Shown here piece by piece: positions 1 to 12,800 of a stretch of 64,000 bases of DNA. The stretch's first letter is position 1. Each line of letters begins with the position of its first letter. The position numbers were made by a program, and so were the translations under genes. Source of the DNA: Litomosoides sigmodontis (Eukaryota; Nematoda; Chromadorea; Rhabditida; Onchocercidae); assembly GCA_963070105.1 (NCBI GenBank), contig OY718808.1:9839398-9903397 (forward strand), given 5' to 3'. The notes under the pieces are model-generated. The model saw only the letters and a list, made by a program, of their open reading frames with translations, had not been told where the DNA came from and did no database searches.

Positions 1-78
1 AAGAAAGTATAATAAATGATGAAGGAGATGGTATCGCCGACAATTGAATTGTTTGTTCGCAATTTTACAATGAGATGT

Positions 79-348
79 TTAGGCCAGAAAATCATTGGAC
101 ATTTCGATGACATTGTCATTCGCTAAGCTCAGACGTCGTTTTAACGGTACAAAATTGCGTGTACTTATTATATTAATTGTCATATTACCGATAAAAAGAT
201 CGCGACCATAGCCGACTATTGCCGGATTGATATGCTCACGAATTTCCACATCCGCCCTGAGAAGAACAAAAATTGTGCTAATTAAAAGTAAAATGAATGA
301 AAAATTACGAAATTCCTTAACACTCTCCACATCACTGCCGTCTACCAA
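79..348 (-). CDS. Possible terminal exon or small membrane/secreted protein
   Basis: An 89-codon reading frame ends in TAA at 79. It carries one strongly hydrophobic segment at about residues 18-31 (FILLLISTIFVLL), followed by a polar tail of about 57 residues ending in NDFLA. There is an AG acceptor just inside the first codons (TTGGTAG, near 346), so this could be the last exon of the minus-strand gene at 1213-2457 rather than a separate gene. The phase does not fit directly to the exon at 1213-1325, so at least one more exon would be needed. The hydrophobic segment could be a signal anchor or a C-terminal membrane span. No family is recognised. Confidence 0.35.
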   Translation of the reverse strand: MVDGSDVESVKEFRNFSFILLLISTIFVLLRADVEIREHINPAIVGYGRDLFIGNMTINIISTRNFVPLKRRLSLANDNVIEMSNDFLA

Positions 349-1212
349 TTAAATTAATCCACTCATTATTCTTTGTTTCTCGAATTGTCGGGAACTTAGT
401 GATTTTGATTTGGGTTATTTGCTATGATAGGACGGGTTCATGCAGCCTACTATGGCTCATCAGGAGCTTATCCGATTCCGTTTACCGAGTTGTGGTGTGG
501 TAGAAGAAGTGCTGTATCCTTGCGATTGTTGGCGAAGGATATAGCTTATTGACAGATAGTTTATTAGCTCGTAACACAATGTTAGAAGTTCACAAGTACG
601 TGGTGCGAGAGATAAACTGTGTTGGAGAGAGAGAGAGTTGGATCGGATGGAGGATGTTGGTGGAGCGATTGGTCGATGGCGTACGATAGGATGAGAAGAT
701 GAATTTAGGAAGAATTGGTTGGTAAGGAGGCTAAAGTTCAGTTGACTCGCACCATATAGGGTGGTTCAACTGTCTACAGTTTAGGTATTTGAGACAGATA
801 GTGATGGATGATGCTAATAGAAGAATTACGTTACCGCAATTAACATCCTAGGGAGGCTAATGCATTGATGGTGAAGTGGGTGCAGCGACCGCTTAAGATA
901 AAGCATATATGGGTAATGCCAAAGATGAAACGCCGCTAGCGACATGAATTTAAGACAGCTAACATGTGGATTATTGATGAGAATTAACAATGTTAAATAC
1001 GGAGTGGAATCATCTCAGGCATGCATAATCAGCTAAATTATGGCAAACAACTGTTAAATAGATATCTAACTTGTAAATGATTTGTTAACTGTGAGATTAC
1101 AGCTAGGGTATTGCCACCAGAGCAGTTGGTAGGCTATCTATTAATAATATTTTCGAATTCTTGACACGAATTTTGAATTTTAAAAGTGACAAAAGAAATA
1201 ATTAGCACTCAC
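349..1212. other. Non-coding stretch with a dispersed repeat copy
   Basis: No exon is supported here on either strand. It is probably intron, or the gap between the unidentified minus-strand exons and the frame at 79-348. It contains a GA-rich tract (630-642) and one copy of a dispersed repeat (701-832), described separately. Confidence 0.5.
701..832 (+). repeat. Dispersed repeat, copy 1
   Basis: About 130 bp matches, with scattered substitutions and small indels, the reverse complement of 21774-21903. Shared blocks include AAGTTCAGTTGACTCG, GTGGTTCAA, ATTTGAGACAGAT and GCTAATAGAAGAATTACG. The two copies are in opposite orientations. I cannot name the family. The match may be a fragment of a larger interspersed element, because neither copy shows open coding sequence. 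Confidence 0.7.
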
Positions 1213-2457
1213 CTATATCCACGATGCCATTTTTCAGTAATAAATTTGAGTTGTGGATGCTCTAAAATCATCCTACGATGTGTCGTCACCGGATCAATAT
1301 CTAATTTCATGATTACATTATCAATCTGAAAATTATTATTATTCCATGTTAATGCGATACACCACTATATCACATTGATTGTCAGTGCATTTTCTTACAA
1401 TACTCATTTGTTAACTAATTCGACTCCTTCAAAATTTTCAAAACCATTAATTTTTAATTTAAGGAAAGGAGGAACTTTGAAATTATGGTCAGCTCCACTA
1501 TCTAAAACATCGAAATTTGTTAATATAGCTACTGATTGTTGCTTTTCGTCCGGAATGGCGTAACCACGTAATGAAAAGCACCTATCGTTTTCATCAGTTA
1601 AGATACCCTGAAATGGGTAAGATTTGATGCAGTGGGATGATGATTGATTACATATTGCGAATTAAAATTGCTATGAATTTCATTCATAGAATTAATATAG
1701 GGAATTTACTTTCAAAATACTGATTTGGACTGAGTTCCACGCTTCAAACGTAGACATTATAGTTTTAAAACATTTATAGTTAGAAATATATAAATGATGA
1801 TTTCAAAAAAATATTGAATTTTCTTGAGGTTATTTTCCAAATTATTGCTCCTGAAAATAGTAAAAGTATAGTCGATAAAAAACTTAATTAGCAGTTAATT
1901 TAAGCAAAAAATAAAATTATAGGCTTAATTGGAAGTGAAATTAAGAAAGCCTGATAAGGGATATGGAAATGTTTGCCTGTAATTTCATCGTTTTTTCATT
2001 ATATGCAATCCTTGCGGCACCAGCAATTTCTGCTTCATAAATGACACCTGCTGAGCTTTGACGTTCAAATCTTCTGAAATCATTTCATAAATTGTATTAC
2101 ATTTTAAACCCGACTTAAATATTTAAATAGCAAGCAAAGCATGGTAGGTTATCCGAAAAATAATATCACTGAAGCATTTAAATGAAATAGACGAATTCTG
2201 AATATGGCGAAGAAAGGCAAATTTTGGACTAAAAAGTGAAATTAATTTAAAGTTGGAATTTTGAAAATTTAACTTAATTAAATAAGAAAAGGAATACACA
2301 TACTTAAACATGGACGCTTCTTTGCCAATGACTTGATGATAACAAAAATGTTAGGAGTGCTTTGTTTTCCTCTTCCTCCTAGGAATGAAGTAAGTTGCAC
2401 TTGTAACTTAGGTTCTGCCGAAGGTATCCATTCATCTGGCAGCACCAACAGGAGCAG
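1213..2457 (-). CDS. Unidentified multi-exon protein gene (partial)
   Basis: Four exons on the minus strand have protein-like frames and AT-rich third positions: 2304-2457, 1977-2073, 1416-1607 and 1213-1325. In order they read LLLLVLPDEWIPSAE.., RFERQSSAGVIYEAEIAG.., GILTDENDRCFSLRGYAI.. (ending near INGFENFEGVEL) and IDNVIMKLDIDP..HRGYR. Exons 2, 3 and 4 join in phase. The junction from 1977 would use a GC donor (CAG|GCAAAC). The join from exon 1 to exon 2 needs a donor slightly inside the apparent one (AGTAT|GTGTAT) to keep phase. There is no start codon in the first exon, so 5' exons are missing, and the last exon ends on a GTGAGT donor, so the gene continues left, possibly into 79-348. 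I do not recognise the family. The sequence is rich in alternating hydrophobic stretches and has no visible catalytic motif. Confidence 0.6.
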
Positions 2458-3876
2458 CTGACGCCTCCTTGATCATTACGCAAACCTTTCCAACCATTCA
2501 ATTTATTTTCCAAGGAAAATTTTCCTTATTTTATTCTTAAAGACGAAATATAATAAACAAGTAGCAGAATGGTTTGCCTGCTGCCATCTCATTAATTGAC
2601 ATTTCCAAATTATTGAAGAAAGATTAAATTTATCGCTTACAGCAGCTGCCACTAAAGTCAATTACTAAGGTAATTGCAACTAAATGCTATGGAAAGAGAC
2701 GATATTTGAGTAAGAAACAAAAGAAAGTTCGAAAGGAACGCTCTCTCGAAGTTCCCCCATGCAATACAGGAATGTTGTACTGTGAGGGAAGGAACGCGAG
2801 ATTCTTCTGCTAGCTGAAATAACTTTCGTCTTCACCTTTCATCTACTATTTTTGCTTCACATATATTCATTCTTTAATTCTCACTCTTCTCCTTTGCTTT
2901 CCTAGACCGAGAAGAATGAATAGTGTCGAGAAACTCGAAGTCTAACAGAAAATACAATACGTTTACTGTATGTAAATACTGTATGTAATATGCTTACCTA
3001 AGTTTCCATTTAAATGTAATTCATTCATCCATCATAACATATCGTATCCTCCCCACCCCCAAATGCTAGTTACTCAGTGATGTAATGTGCCCATTCAGCC
3101 GAACTGTTCCCCACGTTTGCCACCAATCCGTGTTGACGTCGACCAATCACTCAGTGTCCGCAACCCGCCCCTCTCTGTCAACTATGTATGTATATGTATG
3201 TTCCAAAAGGGTGACATTCTTCCAGGGAGATCGGGCAAGGGATTCTCACTGAGGGGAGTCGTCTGAAGGACGGTGGTGGGTGCTGCTGTTATGGATAATT
3301 ATACTGTATTCTCGCCGTTGCTTATCCACTGCTGTAACGGATAATTATTCACACTAAGCTTCCACTACACTCACAAGCATCAACCAACCCAAACAAATTT
3401 CTCCAAGGAACATTCACAACAAGAAGCTCTTCCCAGCAGTTAGGCCAATATGTAAATTTGCTATTTGCCCCTTTCATTTTAATTTCATTCACTGTTGTCT
3501 TCCACTCTTTCACAGATGAGTGAGTAAATTTCTTTTCTAACAATTAAGTTATAAATTATGTTGAGCTTAATCTTCCAAATGAATTAACAAAAGTCGTTGA
3601 TCAAGCTAATTCGAAGCAAATAAGAACAAAAGTGTAAACAAAAAAATATGTTATTGAGGAAAGCATTTATTTAACCGTTTAAATATTATAAAATAATTCA
3701 ACGCAAATCACATAGCTCCAAAGGAAAATTGATTCGCAAAAACCGCACACTTCCTAGAATATCGTATGTTATGCATTTGTTTGTAATGTTCAGATTTCTT
3801 CACCTCTTCATTTTATTATTTTCTGCCAACGAAAATATTCTGTTCGTCGAGATTCACGTATCCACGTAGCGCGGAT

Positions 3877-3911
3877 GCAACTAGTGCTGCACATGCTGCA
3901 GTACTAGTTGC
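3877..3911. repeat. 15-bp inverted repeat, 5-nt spacer
   Basis: The left arm 3877-3891 and right arm 3897-3911 are reverse complements at 14 of 15 positions (GCAACTAGTGCTGCA against GCAACTAGTACTGCA), separated by CATGC. It lies about 650 bp upstream of the mS35 start in an intergenic region. It could be a cruciform, a dimeric factor site or part of an old mobile-element terminus. Confidence 0.75.
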
Positions 3912-4544
3912 GGCAGTACTACCTGTCCTCCACAATGTTTCTCTCTTCACTCTAAAGAGTACCTTCGCAGAACATTGTCTTCTAATTCATCTCATAAGCT
4001 CATGCATAGATGATTCAGTAGTGAAAACGAGCAAAAGTTATTTCCGACGAACCGCTGCATGATAAAATGAGGATGTATACCAGATAATCGCAATTAGAGC
4101 GCGAGCCTGTCACTAATGCTATTCCACCAGTGCATTTTCACTCCCCTCGATATATGAGGTCACGTGTCGGTTTCCTGATCCGTTAACCTTGTCATTCTTT
4201 TCGGCAATACACTGTTATGTTTCGCTGATCGCAACATTTCTCCTGAACGGCTAAAGCACTCCCTCTCTCTGTGTGTACTGTTATTAGCTGCCTGCTTAAG
4301 TAATTTGAATTTGCTAGCTGATTTCATTATCAGTGACAGCTCTCGGTATCTTTCTCATTTTTTCCTCTTTTACATCTTAACATATGGTGCTTTTGCAAAT
4401 CTCATCACTTTTTGTGCTCAATAACATTAACATTAACGTTATTTCATTTAGTAACTGAGTCTTTTGCGCCAATTTTCGCATGGCAAGAATTTATCCCTTT
4501 CCATTGTAATCTGAAAATATGCAAATATCAGCGTTTCATAATTA

Positions 4545-4562
4545 CAGATTACAGGAAGGGAT
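4545..4562 (+). promoter_or_regulatory. Probable trans-splice acceptor of mS35
   Basis: An ATTACAG acceptor ends at 4554, eight bases before the ATG at 4563. A 3' splice site this close to the first codon, with no upstream coding frame, is the usual sign of spliced-leader addition in nematodes. It supports 4563 as the start. Confidence 0.55.
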
Positions 4563-7500
4563 ATGTTAACGTTACGAATTTGTACGCGGTTTCGGTCGGG
4601 TGCAGGCACATGCCGACTGCAATCGACATTAGCCGAGCAGTTAAAACAAGCTGTTTCTGGAATTAATCCTAAAGATAGTGAAGGAGAACAAAAACGAATT
4701 TTGAGTGAGCAGCGAGACAGCAAGGTAATTTTTAATATTACTTTCTATCATAATTAACTTTTAAATTGGTAAGGATAACTTCATAAAAAGCATGACAAAA
4801 CTCATTTGGAAAATCTTTGGTCTATCCAAAGAAAATTAAGATGTTTGCGTGTTGGTGGAGGGGGGGAGGGGGAGGGGTGAATTGGATGAGAGGATTAATA
4901 GATGTCATTAAACTATTCATTAGTGTAGTTAAGTGAAAGAGCTAATTTAAACTGGTCGAAGCAACCAATGATGAAAACTTATTGCTAAAACTCAAGCTTT
5001 CAAGTAGCCTTCTGAATTTTTAAACATTTTTCTTTGAATCTATGGAAAGAAAATGCTTGTTTTGTTTAAAATTTTATGGATTTAATAGGGTGAGCCGTTC
5101 CGTGCCGTATTTTTGGGTCCAAAGCGTAAATTGCGTGTGCAGTTAAGCATTGAAAAAGAAACAGGCCAAGCGAAAGAGCAGAGTTTACCGCGTTCTGATA
5201 TATTTCAACGAATGGTGGTAAGTGAATAGTATCTTGTTCGTTTCGCAGAACTGACATTGCATATATCATTATTTTCAACTTTTGAATAACAAAATTTGAA
5301 CAAATTGATACTTGCAGTGAAAATGTATGAGATGCATTTCATTGATGAAGTACAGAATATCATTCTGACTACACAGTTTTGAGATTAATCAAGTCCACTA
5401 ATTTTCTGCTACTTTAATTTTCAAATTGGCGCACCGAATTATATAGTTATCAAGAGAAATTTTTTTTTTGTTGTATGTCTGTATATTCTTCATGTCTTCT
5501 TTATCAGATCTTTCCATTTTTCCCGGTTTTTCAATTACGCCTGATTTTTTTGAATTCATGGATGCAATTGTAATTGGCGAATGTAATTGGGAGTAAAGTA
5601 ACTAATTTCAATTTCGAAGGGCATTTAGATTCGTCGGCCGCGGAAAGAAGAAATGAGTACCGAACAAGACTGGCCCAGTGTTTGGCCTGTGGCACGTTCT
5701 TTTCGGTCCTCCGTAGTACCTCTTCCAGTTCGAATGGGCGCTAGGAGGCATCCCGAAAGGAGAGCACCATTCAAAACGGTAGTTTAATTTTTGACGTCTT
5801 CTAAATGGGGCTTTTTCCCGGAAGCATTGATGCTGATGACACGTTTTAATCATAAACTAATCTGCACATTATGTGATTTATTGATACACTTGCAAAAGCT
5901 TTTGAATTCACAAATTTCAGGAAGGAAATTTGGAATTGGTTAAAATACCGAATTTTCTTCATCTTACTCCAGCAGCTATTGAGAGACATTGCAACGCGAT
6001 CAAAAGTTTGTTTGGTGTAATTTATGTATCTGATCATACATGTTTTAATAGTTGAGTACTGTTAATGAAGGTTGATTTGCAGTAATTATCTGAGCTTGCT
6101 GAGGATTTTGTATCCTTACATAGAAGTAATGTATTATAGCAAATGTTCAGGCAGAAATATTTAAATTTTTGCTTACAGCAATCCACGAATGATTTATTTT
6201 TTGTGCTTTAGAATTTTGTACAAAATGGCCGGAGAAATTGGATAAGAAAACATGTCAGAAATTCTTCCCCTTAACAGTGTCTTATTGCGACTATGTACAT
6301 CAAGGCAACTCGTTACGTGATATGCGTTCACGTGTCATCATTGTTCAGCTTAAGCTATCAGCATTTCACTTGGATGAACATGCTGTAGATAAATTGATTC
6401 GTCTAGCAGGGGATAGGTATAATCCTGAAAATGATACGCTCACGATCGTAACTGACAGGTAGACCTACAATGTTTCGCCTGTAATGTTTTTTTTTGTGTT
6501 GTTTTTATTCACTTTATACCATTATACCTCACAGCATATTTTATAATGTATTTTTTTGAAACTCAAGATCTTATCTTTTTTTTATAGTAAATGCAGGAGT
6601 AACTGTTTGATCCAAATATTCATTATCTTGTCAAGGTTCACAAAATTTTAGGTGCTTTACAAGGAAGCAAAACTATGATTATGCTATGTATCTTTTGATT
6701 GCACTGTATAGTGAGTGTTCTGTAAGTTTACCACTCATTATGTTTGGAGAGACTGTTATCGAAGCTCAAATAATTGTTCAGCTAAATGGGGCATTAAAAT
6801 TATTAATTTATAAAAATTTCGACTTCCTTTTTACGATGTTTTTAACTATGAAAGAAGTGAACGGAAATCTGTGTCTCACAACTTCTGAAATATACTTTGG
6901 ATATCAAAAGTAATATTTTAAGTCATCAGCTTTTGCAGAAACTCGAAGATTGGGAGGTAAAGAAATTTGAGAATATACGATTGACATCACGAACCACTGA
7001 TTTTAAAGGTTCCAAAATCGAAATTCAGTTGCAACGTTTGCTTAGTAATATAAAGGATGCAAAGGTACTGTACAATTCACTTTCTTAACTTTTGAGGTTT
7101 CAGTCCTTATTGCATTAACCGCTGTCGTTTCGGAAAGAAATATCTGAAATAAGAAACAACTTCTTATTAACTTAACTTATTTCTGGACCTTATTAAGAAG
7201 TGTTTGGTCGCTGGCTGTTTAGCGTAATGAAATTACGTTTGGTTTTGATTTTACATTTTACATAATAAATAATTTCAGTGTAAAACATTAATTTCAGAGT
7301 AGTGAAACAACTACAAAGCAAGAAGTTGGCTCGAGACTTGAGGAATTTAGTAAATCCTGGGAAAATTATAGGAATAATGTATGTGTTTTTATTGGTTTGT
7401 TTATAATATCACGAGATGAGGACTGTAGAATGTTTAATTTCATTTCCATAATAGAACGAAACTTTTTGCGTAGAAGATATCTGGGAAAATATAGCAAGCA

Positions 7501-7880
7501 ATAACAAAATATGATTGTGAAGTCTGTAACCATTTACTGAATTCTAATTGGTGCATTTTATCCAATGAATTTTTAGCTGTTGTATGTATTAATTTTATTC
7601 TTATCAGTTTAAATATTCTGTGGAATCCGTTAGGTTGTTCTTTTGTTTTTGAAAACTTCTTAAGCAAGCTGTAGTTGATGAAATTAAAACATTGTGCATG
7701 TTGATGGTTTTTATTCCTTTTGTGTTTTTTGCGAATTTTGTGATTGAGTTTGCAGAAATGATTTTTTTCTTTCAGAAAGAAACATTCGAGGCAGTGCGCA
7801 ATTATGCAGAATCAATCAAAAAATTACTTGGGATTTCTCAATTATTGGATCAAAAGCCGGTCAATACATCGACTGCGTAA
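4563..7880 (+). CDS. mrps-35: Mitochondrial small ribosomal subunit protein mS35
   Basis: The protein is a component of the mitochondrial 28S ribosomal subunit. Ten exons join in phase to 398 codons: 4563-4724, 5089-5217, 5629-5778, 5921-6005, 6212-6458, 6652-6721, 6939-7064, 7298-7378, 7665-7706 and 7776-7880. The diagnostic core lies in exons 5 and 6: [19 protein letters not shown], then [17 protein letters not shown], then TLTIVTDR and [15 protein letters not shown], which is the conserved mS35 block. The first 20 residues are basic and Ser/Thr-rich ([15 protein letters not shown]), as expected for a mitochondrial targeting peptide. The C-terminal [13 protein letters not shown] also matches the family. 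The ninth exon is the least certain because its acceptor (TTAAG) is weak. Length is ordinary for the family. Confidence 0.95.
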
Positions 7881-9857
7881 CTGTTACAGTTGTTGACATT
7901 TTCTCTTCGTTAGTGTTTGTTTGTTAGTATTCTCGTAAAATGTGCTCACTAAACTTCTAATGGAATAATATAGTGATTGGTGCGATATTAAGCTCATTAC
8001 TGCATTATGTTATAAATTTGTATTTTTTATTTCTTGGACGAGGTTTATTCTTCTGCAAATAGCTCTGAAGAATACAGTGTATTGAGTCGATCGCTTGGGC
8101 GCTCTTTCATTTTCTGTTGATCCAAAAAGATAATTTACGACTGTTACTTGAAGTAGTGCTTCAAAAGAATTAGATCGTGTTAGACTATATTTGGTAAGCA
8201 TTATTTGGTTGATAAATTAGTTATTTTGTATATGAAATTGATAGGGAGCAGGCTATTGCATTGGTTATAACAATTATGCAATAAAAATGGTAGTTAACAA
8301 AGAATTGCTGAATCAGATAAAACTGATAGCAAACATTGCTCTAAACATGTAATAGATAAAGCTGATTGTAAACTAATGATTCTTTGAAGATAAAGCCGAT
8401 AGTGGAAGGAGGCTATTTGGTGCTGATCATGTATGGTATTCTTTCGGATAATGAATAGGTACTAAAGCATATTAAATCATTTAATAGAATTTTTGAATTA
8501 AAAAGTTTCCGTAACATAGTCTCACGAATACTTCGTTCTTAAAATTGCCGATATGTGACCAGTACTATGGAACCTTTTATGAAAATCAATCATGGATTTC
8601 TATGCGCAGCTGTAATAAAGTTTCCTTTATTCTCTTTTTTAATATAATATTAAGAAACCAATCTTGGAGTAAAGTGAGCAAGCAACATGCTCCAGTTGTT
8701 TTTCCTTCTTTCCCTGTTGTAGAAAAGAATCGGCATAAATACGCTTAGTTTCTTAATTTTTTAAAAAAAAAATGAACTTTTAGATGGATCATATATGTTC
8801 AAAACACTTAAATCGCCGTTGGGAGGGCTCTAATTTGAAAGCATAAGGAACAGTTATCATATATGAGAAATATGGCGCTGAGATATGACAATCAATCAAA
8901 AATAACAAAGAAGAATTAATGAAGATAATAATAAAAGATTATGAGAGATAACAAGTAATTCATTGCTTTACATTTGGTTTCACTCAATTCAATTTGTGAT
9001 TGGCGTATTGTATTAAAATACGTCTTGCGGACAGTAGTGCGATTGAAGTCTGAAAACTGAACAAAGATCTTTCGAGTAATTATATAAAAAACTTTCAAAA
9101 GAAGGCGCATGCACAATGCAATTGCAGTATGAAGTGTTGAATTAGGTTAAGACGTGAAGAGCCGAGAAATTACGGGACATATTTGACGTTGAATAGTTGA
9201 AAGCTAGTAACATTGCTAACAAAAGCGTATGCGCATACCGTGATAGTATTTAAATGATGGGATTACATGGAATTTGCAATCGTTTTTAAAAAATCTCATA
9301 CCCGTTCGGTAATGCATCATAATCCATCTTACTGTATTTGAAACAAAAGGTAGCCATTATTGCCGATCAAATATGGAACAGTACTGAATATTACAGAACA
9401 TGCAATGCATAGCGAATCAAATATGCATGACAAAAAAATAATTTCAATATGTATTTATAATAAATTCCACAATTATTTTATCAATTATCCAAGTCTTAAC
9501 TATTATTCAAGTTTTTCGGTCCTTATTACTAACTTTATTTTTGGATATATATTAAATACCTATTTGAAGGGCAGTGTTACCATTGTAGTTCCTGAATTTT
9601 ATAGATATATTGTTTATATGACACATTAACAGTGGCGGTAGACGGTGCATCGCCATTCTCTAAACATATCAAATTTCATAAACTTTCCAATCCATGGATT
9701 TGTTGCAAAATTTGTAGTCGCACTTGGGATGCTGTTAAGAATCAGTTTTGGTTAGATTTCTTTGTTTAAACATATTTCAAGTCAAGTTTTAATAAAATAG
9801 CTTTAAGCACTTAATAAGAATTTAATGCTACGAAACTACGAAATTTTGAAACTTCAG
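7881..9857. other. Intergenic region, mS35 to receptor gene
   Basis: Both flanking genes read rightward. A possible polyadenylation signal AATAAA lies at 8281-8286. The first exon of the downstream receptor (start codon and most of the signal peptide) should be somewhere here, but I could not fix it. The AT-rich open frame at 9360-9629 has no family features. Confidence 0.4.
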
Positions 9858-12800
9858 TCTTCCTATATTTGGCAATTGCAAACGGATGGGCAGCAGAAGC
9901 AAGCAGGAAATTAGAAGAGGCGTTGATGAAGTCTTACAATCGGAAACATCGCCCAGTAAAAAAGGATTCAACAACGATGCAAATTCAAATTTACCTCTTA
10001 ATTGGACATATTGAGAAAGTGGTACTATTTTTTGAGCTTTAAAAAAATGCTTATTAACGCTTACTTATTGCTTGCTTGTCGACTGACTCAAAAAACTAAA
10101 GTTCATTGTTCCACCGTTATTTCTACAAATATCTCTTTTAATTGAATCGCACCTTCTTACCGCTTCCCTTCAACCTGAAAAAAAACAGGATGAGCAGGAA
10201 CAAACGATGTTACTTCACGGATTATTGTGGGCATCATGGACCGACGAATACTTAAGATGGGATCCTAGCAAATATAATAATACGAAACGAATTGCAATTG
10301 AAAGTTGGAAAATTTGGCAGCCTGCCCTTTTACTTTATAATAGGTTCGTAAATAAACCGCTTAACTTAATAAAGTAAATGTTTTAGCTGCGAAAATTTTT
10401 AGCTATACTTTTCACAACCACAGGTCGAGTTGCAGTTTAACAGTTTAAAATACTAAGCACTGATTATTGAAACTTTTTTAATAACTTTGGCTGCTTTATG
10501 ATGCTTCCTGTGATTGGTAATTTCAACTTTCTTTAAGCAACATAGCAATTTCGTTTTGTTGGATTTGAATACAGCAGTCTGTTAGCATTAGCGTTGACCA
10601 TATTGTCATGAAGATGAAGCAGTTTAGACTCTCTCCGAAATCACACCACAAGTAAAGCTAAATTTTAGCCCTAACTATAAAAATAGTACTAGCTGATGAA
10701 TGTTGAATAGTAAGTCAAATTTTTTTAACAGCAAAAGGTATTTCTTTTTCACGAAATTATTTGAAATGGAAACGATCGTCCTCAACCTCTAAATTAGTCT
10801 TAGTCGCAGTTGCCACAATACTACCATCAGTTATTAATTCTTTGGCAGTATTTATTTGCAAATTTTCATTAAATATCAGTGCACGTGGAAACGGTTGGTA
10901 TTTGCATATGAACGGCTTGCCAGCGTCAGTAAATAATGATGGCAAAGTTTGGGCCTCTGGATCGTTTAGCTTTCACGTAACGTGCTTATTTGATTTCACT
11001 AATTATCCATATGATGAACAGGTAATTTCATTCCTTTAATCCTGTCAGTTTAGTGGATAGATATTTATTCTAAGAAACTTTCCAGGTTACGTTGCTTATT
11101 TCTGCAAATTTATTAGCATCACGTTTGAGTGTATATTTCATCCGTCTTATAACGATGTTTTATTTATGGCATTTCAATTTGTTATTACATTAATAAGTTT
11201 CCATTGCCGACCAGTATACTACCAATTGTAGTTGTTACGATTCACCAGAATTTCAATTTATTATTTTCGGTTATAGGAATGCCCCATTGTCATCGCCGAT
11301 TGGGTGTACGACCTTTCTAAAGTGAATTTATCAGATCCGTCTGGGAATGGGAGTTCGAATAAACCAAGAATCAAACTTAGTTATGATCCACTTGACAGTA
11401 CAAATGAAAAACGCCAAGTTGCAGGTATACATATTAAAAGAAAAGAAATACTGGCCAGTTAAAGTAACGTTTAATGACCTGGAGCTCTATCAACGCCCTT
11501 ACTCTCCTTTAATTACAAAACAGTAAAATTTTTATTTTAATTGTAGGATCGGAATTAATTATTGAAATTTTATTGTGCAGGTTGTTGGGAAGTAAAAGAT
11601 ACGTGGCGTCGCCAGTGCTATTGGGGACCAACAGGTTGTAAAGACGAGCCGCCAGATAGTCAGGTATTAAGTAGCATTAAAATAATTACGATTTAAATTT
11701 TAATAAACAAAGAAAGCATGAATGTCGAAAAGCAGAGGTGTCGCAGAAGTTGAAATATTTCCATGCGATACTGCGGGAATTCGTTACTACTAAGTCATAA
11801 GGAATTTCATTCTGAAAGCGCATAAATCCATCGCCAAACAGGCGCGACGAATAATTGCAAATGATTTATGATAATCAAGTGGGTAGTGATGATGCTTACA
11901 TGAAAATCTGAAATGAGGTGGAAGATTGCAGCCAGAATGGTTCTGGTCACTAATCGAGTTCGGTGTTCGTATTAAACGGAATGTGCCGTATTTTGGTCTA
12001 ACAATTATCATGCCAACAGTAAGCCAATAATTTGCATCAGATATGAAATGATAGTTCTGTAAAATAACATAATGGATTGACGAAGGGTGTAGAGAGAGAT
12101 AGAAAGGTATTGCGGCATTTTCATATTGCTTGGAAAAAAATTTACAGAATTGGTTGGGAAAAAATTAGCTACCTAAATAGAACGATTAATTATTACAATC
12201 GATTTAAAATTAAAATTTATGCTGTAACTAACTGAGAATTATCAGTAGTTAGTCGTATTTCCACCAATTCACTCCAACCGTCTTCTTAGCAAACTAAGAA
12301 AAATGATCATTTCCAGATTTTAGAAGAGGCCAATCGAAATTAATTGAATTTCACGTAATCACAGATATTATGAGGGAAAATTGATAGTTGCAAATATTTT
12401 CTTTAGATGATCACTTGCTTTCTGACACTTATCGTCTTTTGGATTGACACGATGTCACTGGCGATCGCTACAGCAGTGATGAACATCCTCCTGCAAGGAC
12501 TGTACAGTTGGGAATTTATAAAAAACTTGCCCCCTGGCAGCGGCGGCGTGCCAAAAATAGGTACAAATTTGGCTAGCAGATCAAATCATTGTAATAAGCT
12601 AATTCATACTGCCATAAAAAGGTTGTCTTCATGGACAGCATATGCTGACCCAAATTATCGCCGATTTAAAATTATTTAATCGATGTTTTAGTGTCATTTT
12701 TCGGCATGAATCTGTCGCTGACTGGAATAGCATTCATACTACACATTATTATAGCTTATTTGGTTCATATTTTGCCCGAAAATTTGGAACTACCGTTTCA

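Larger units (their letters stand above)
2458..4562. promoter_or_regulatory. Intergenic region between divergent genes
   Basis: The left gene reads leftward and mS35 reads rightward, so promoters or missing 5' exons for both should lie here. The stretch 3040-4150 is less AT-rich than the rest of the window. It holds an imperfect direct repeat of about 20 bp at 3283-3302 and 3329-3348 (CTGCTGT..GGATAATTAT) and a near-perfect palindrome at 3877-3911. No coding exon is convincing on either strand. Confidence 0.4.

Noticed and set aside
9360..9629. Plus-strand 89-codon frame, Ile/Tyr/Asn-rich
   Set aside because: Composition is what random AT-rich sequence gives; no motif or splice support.
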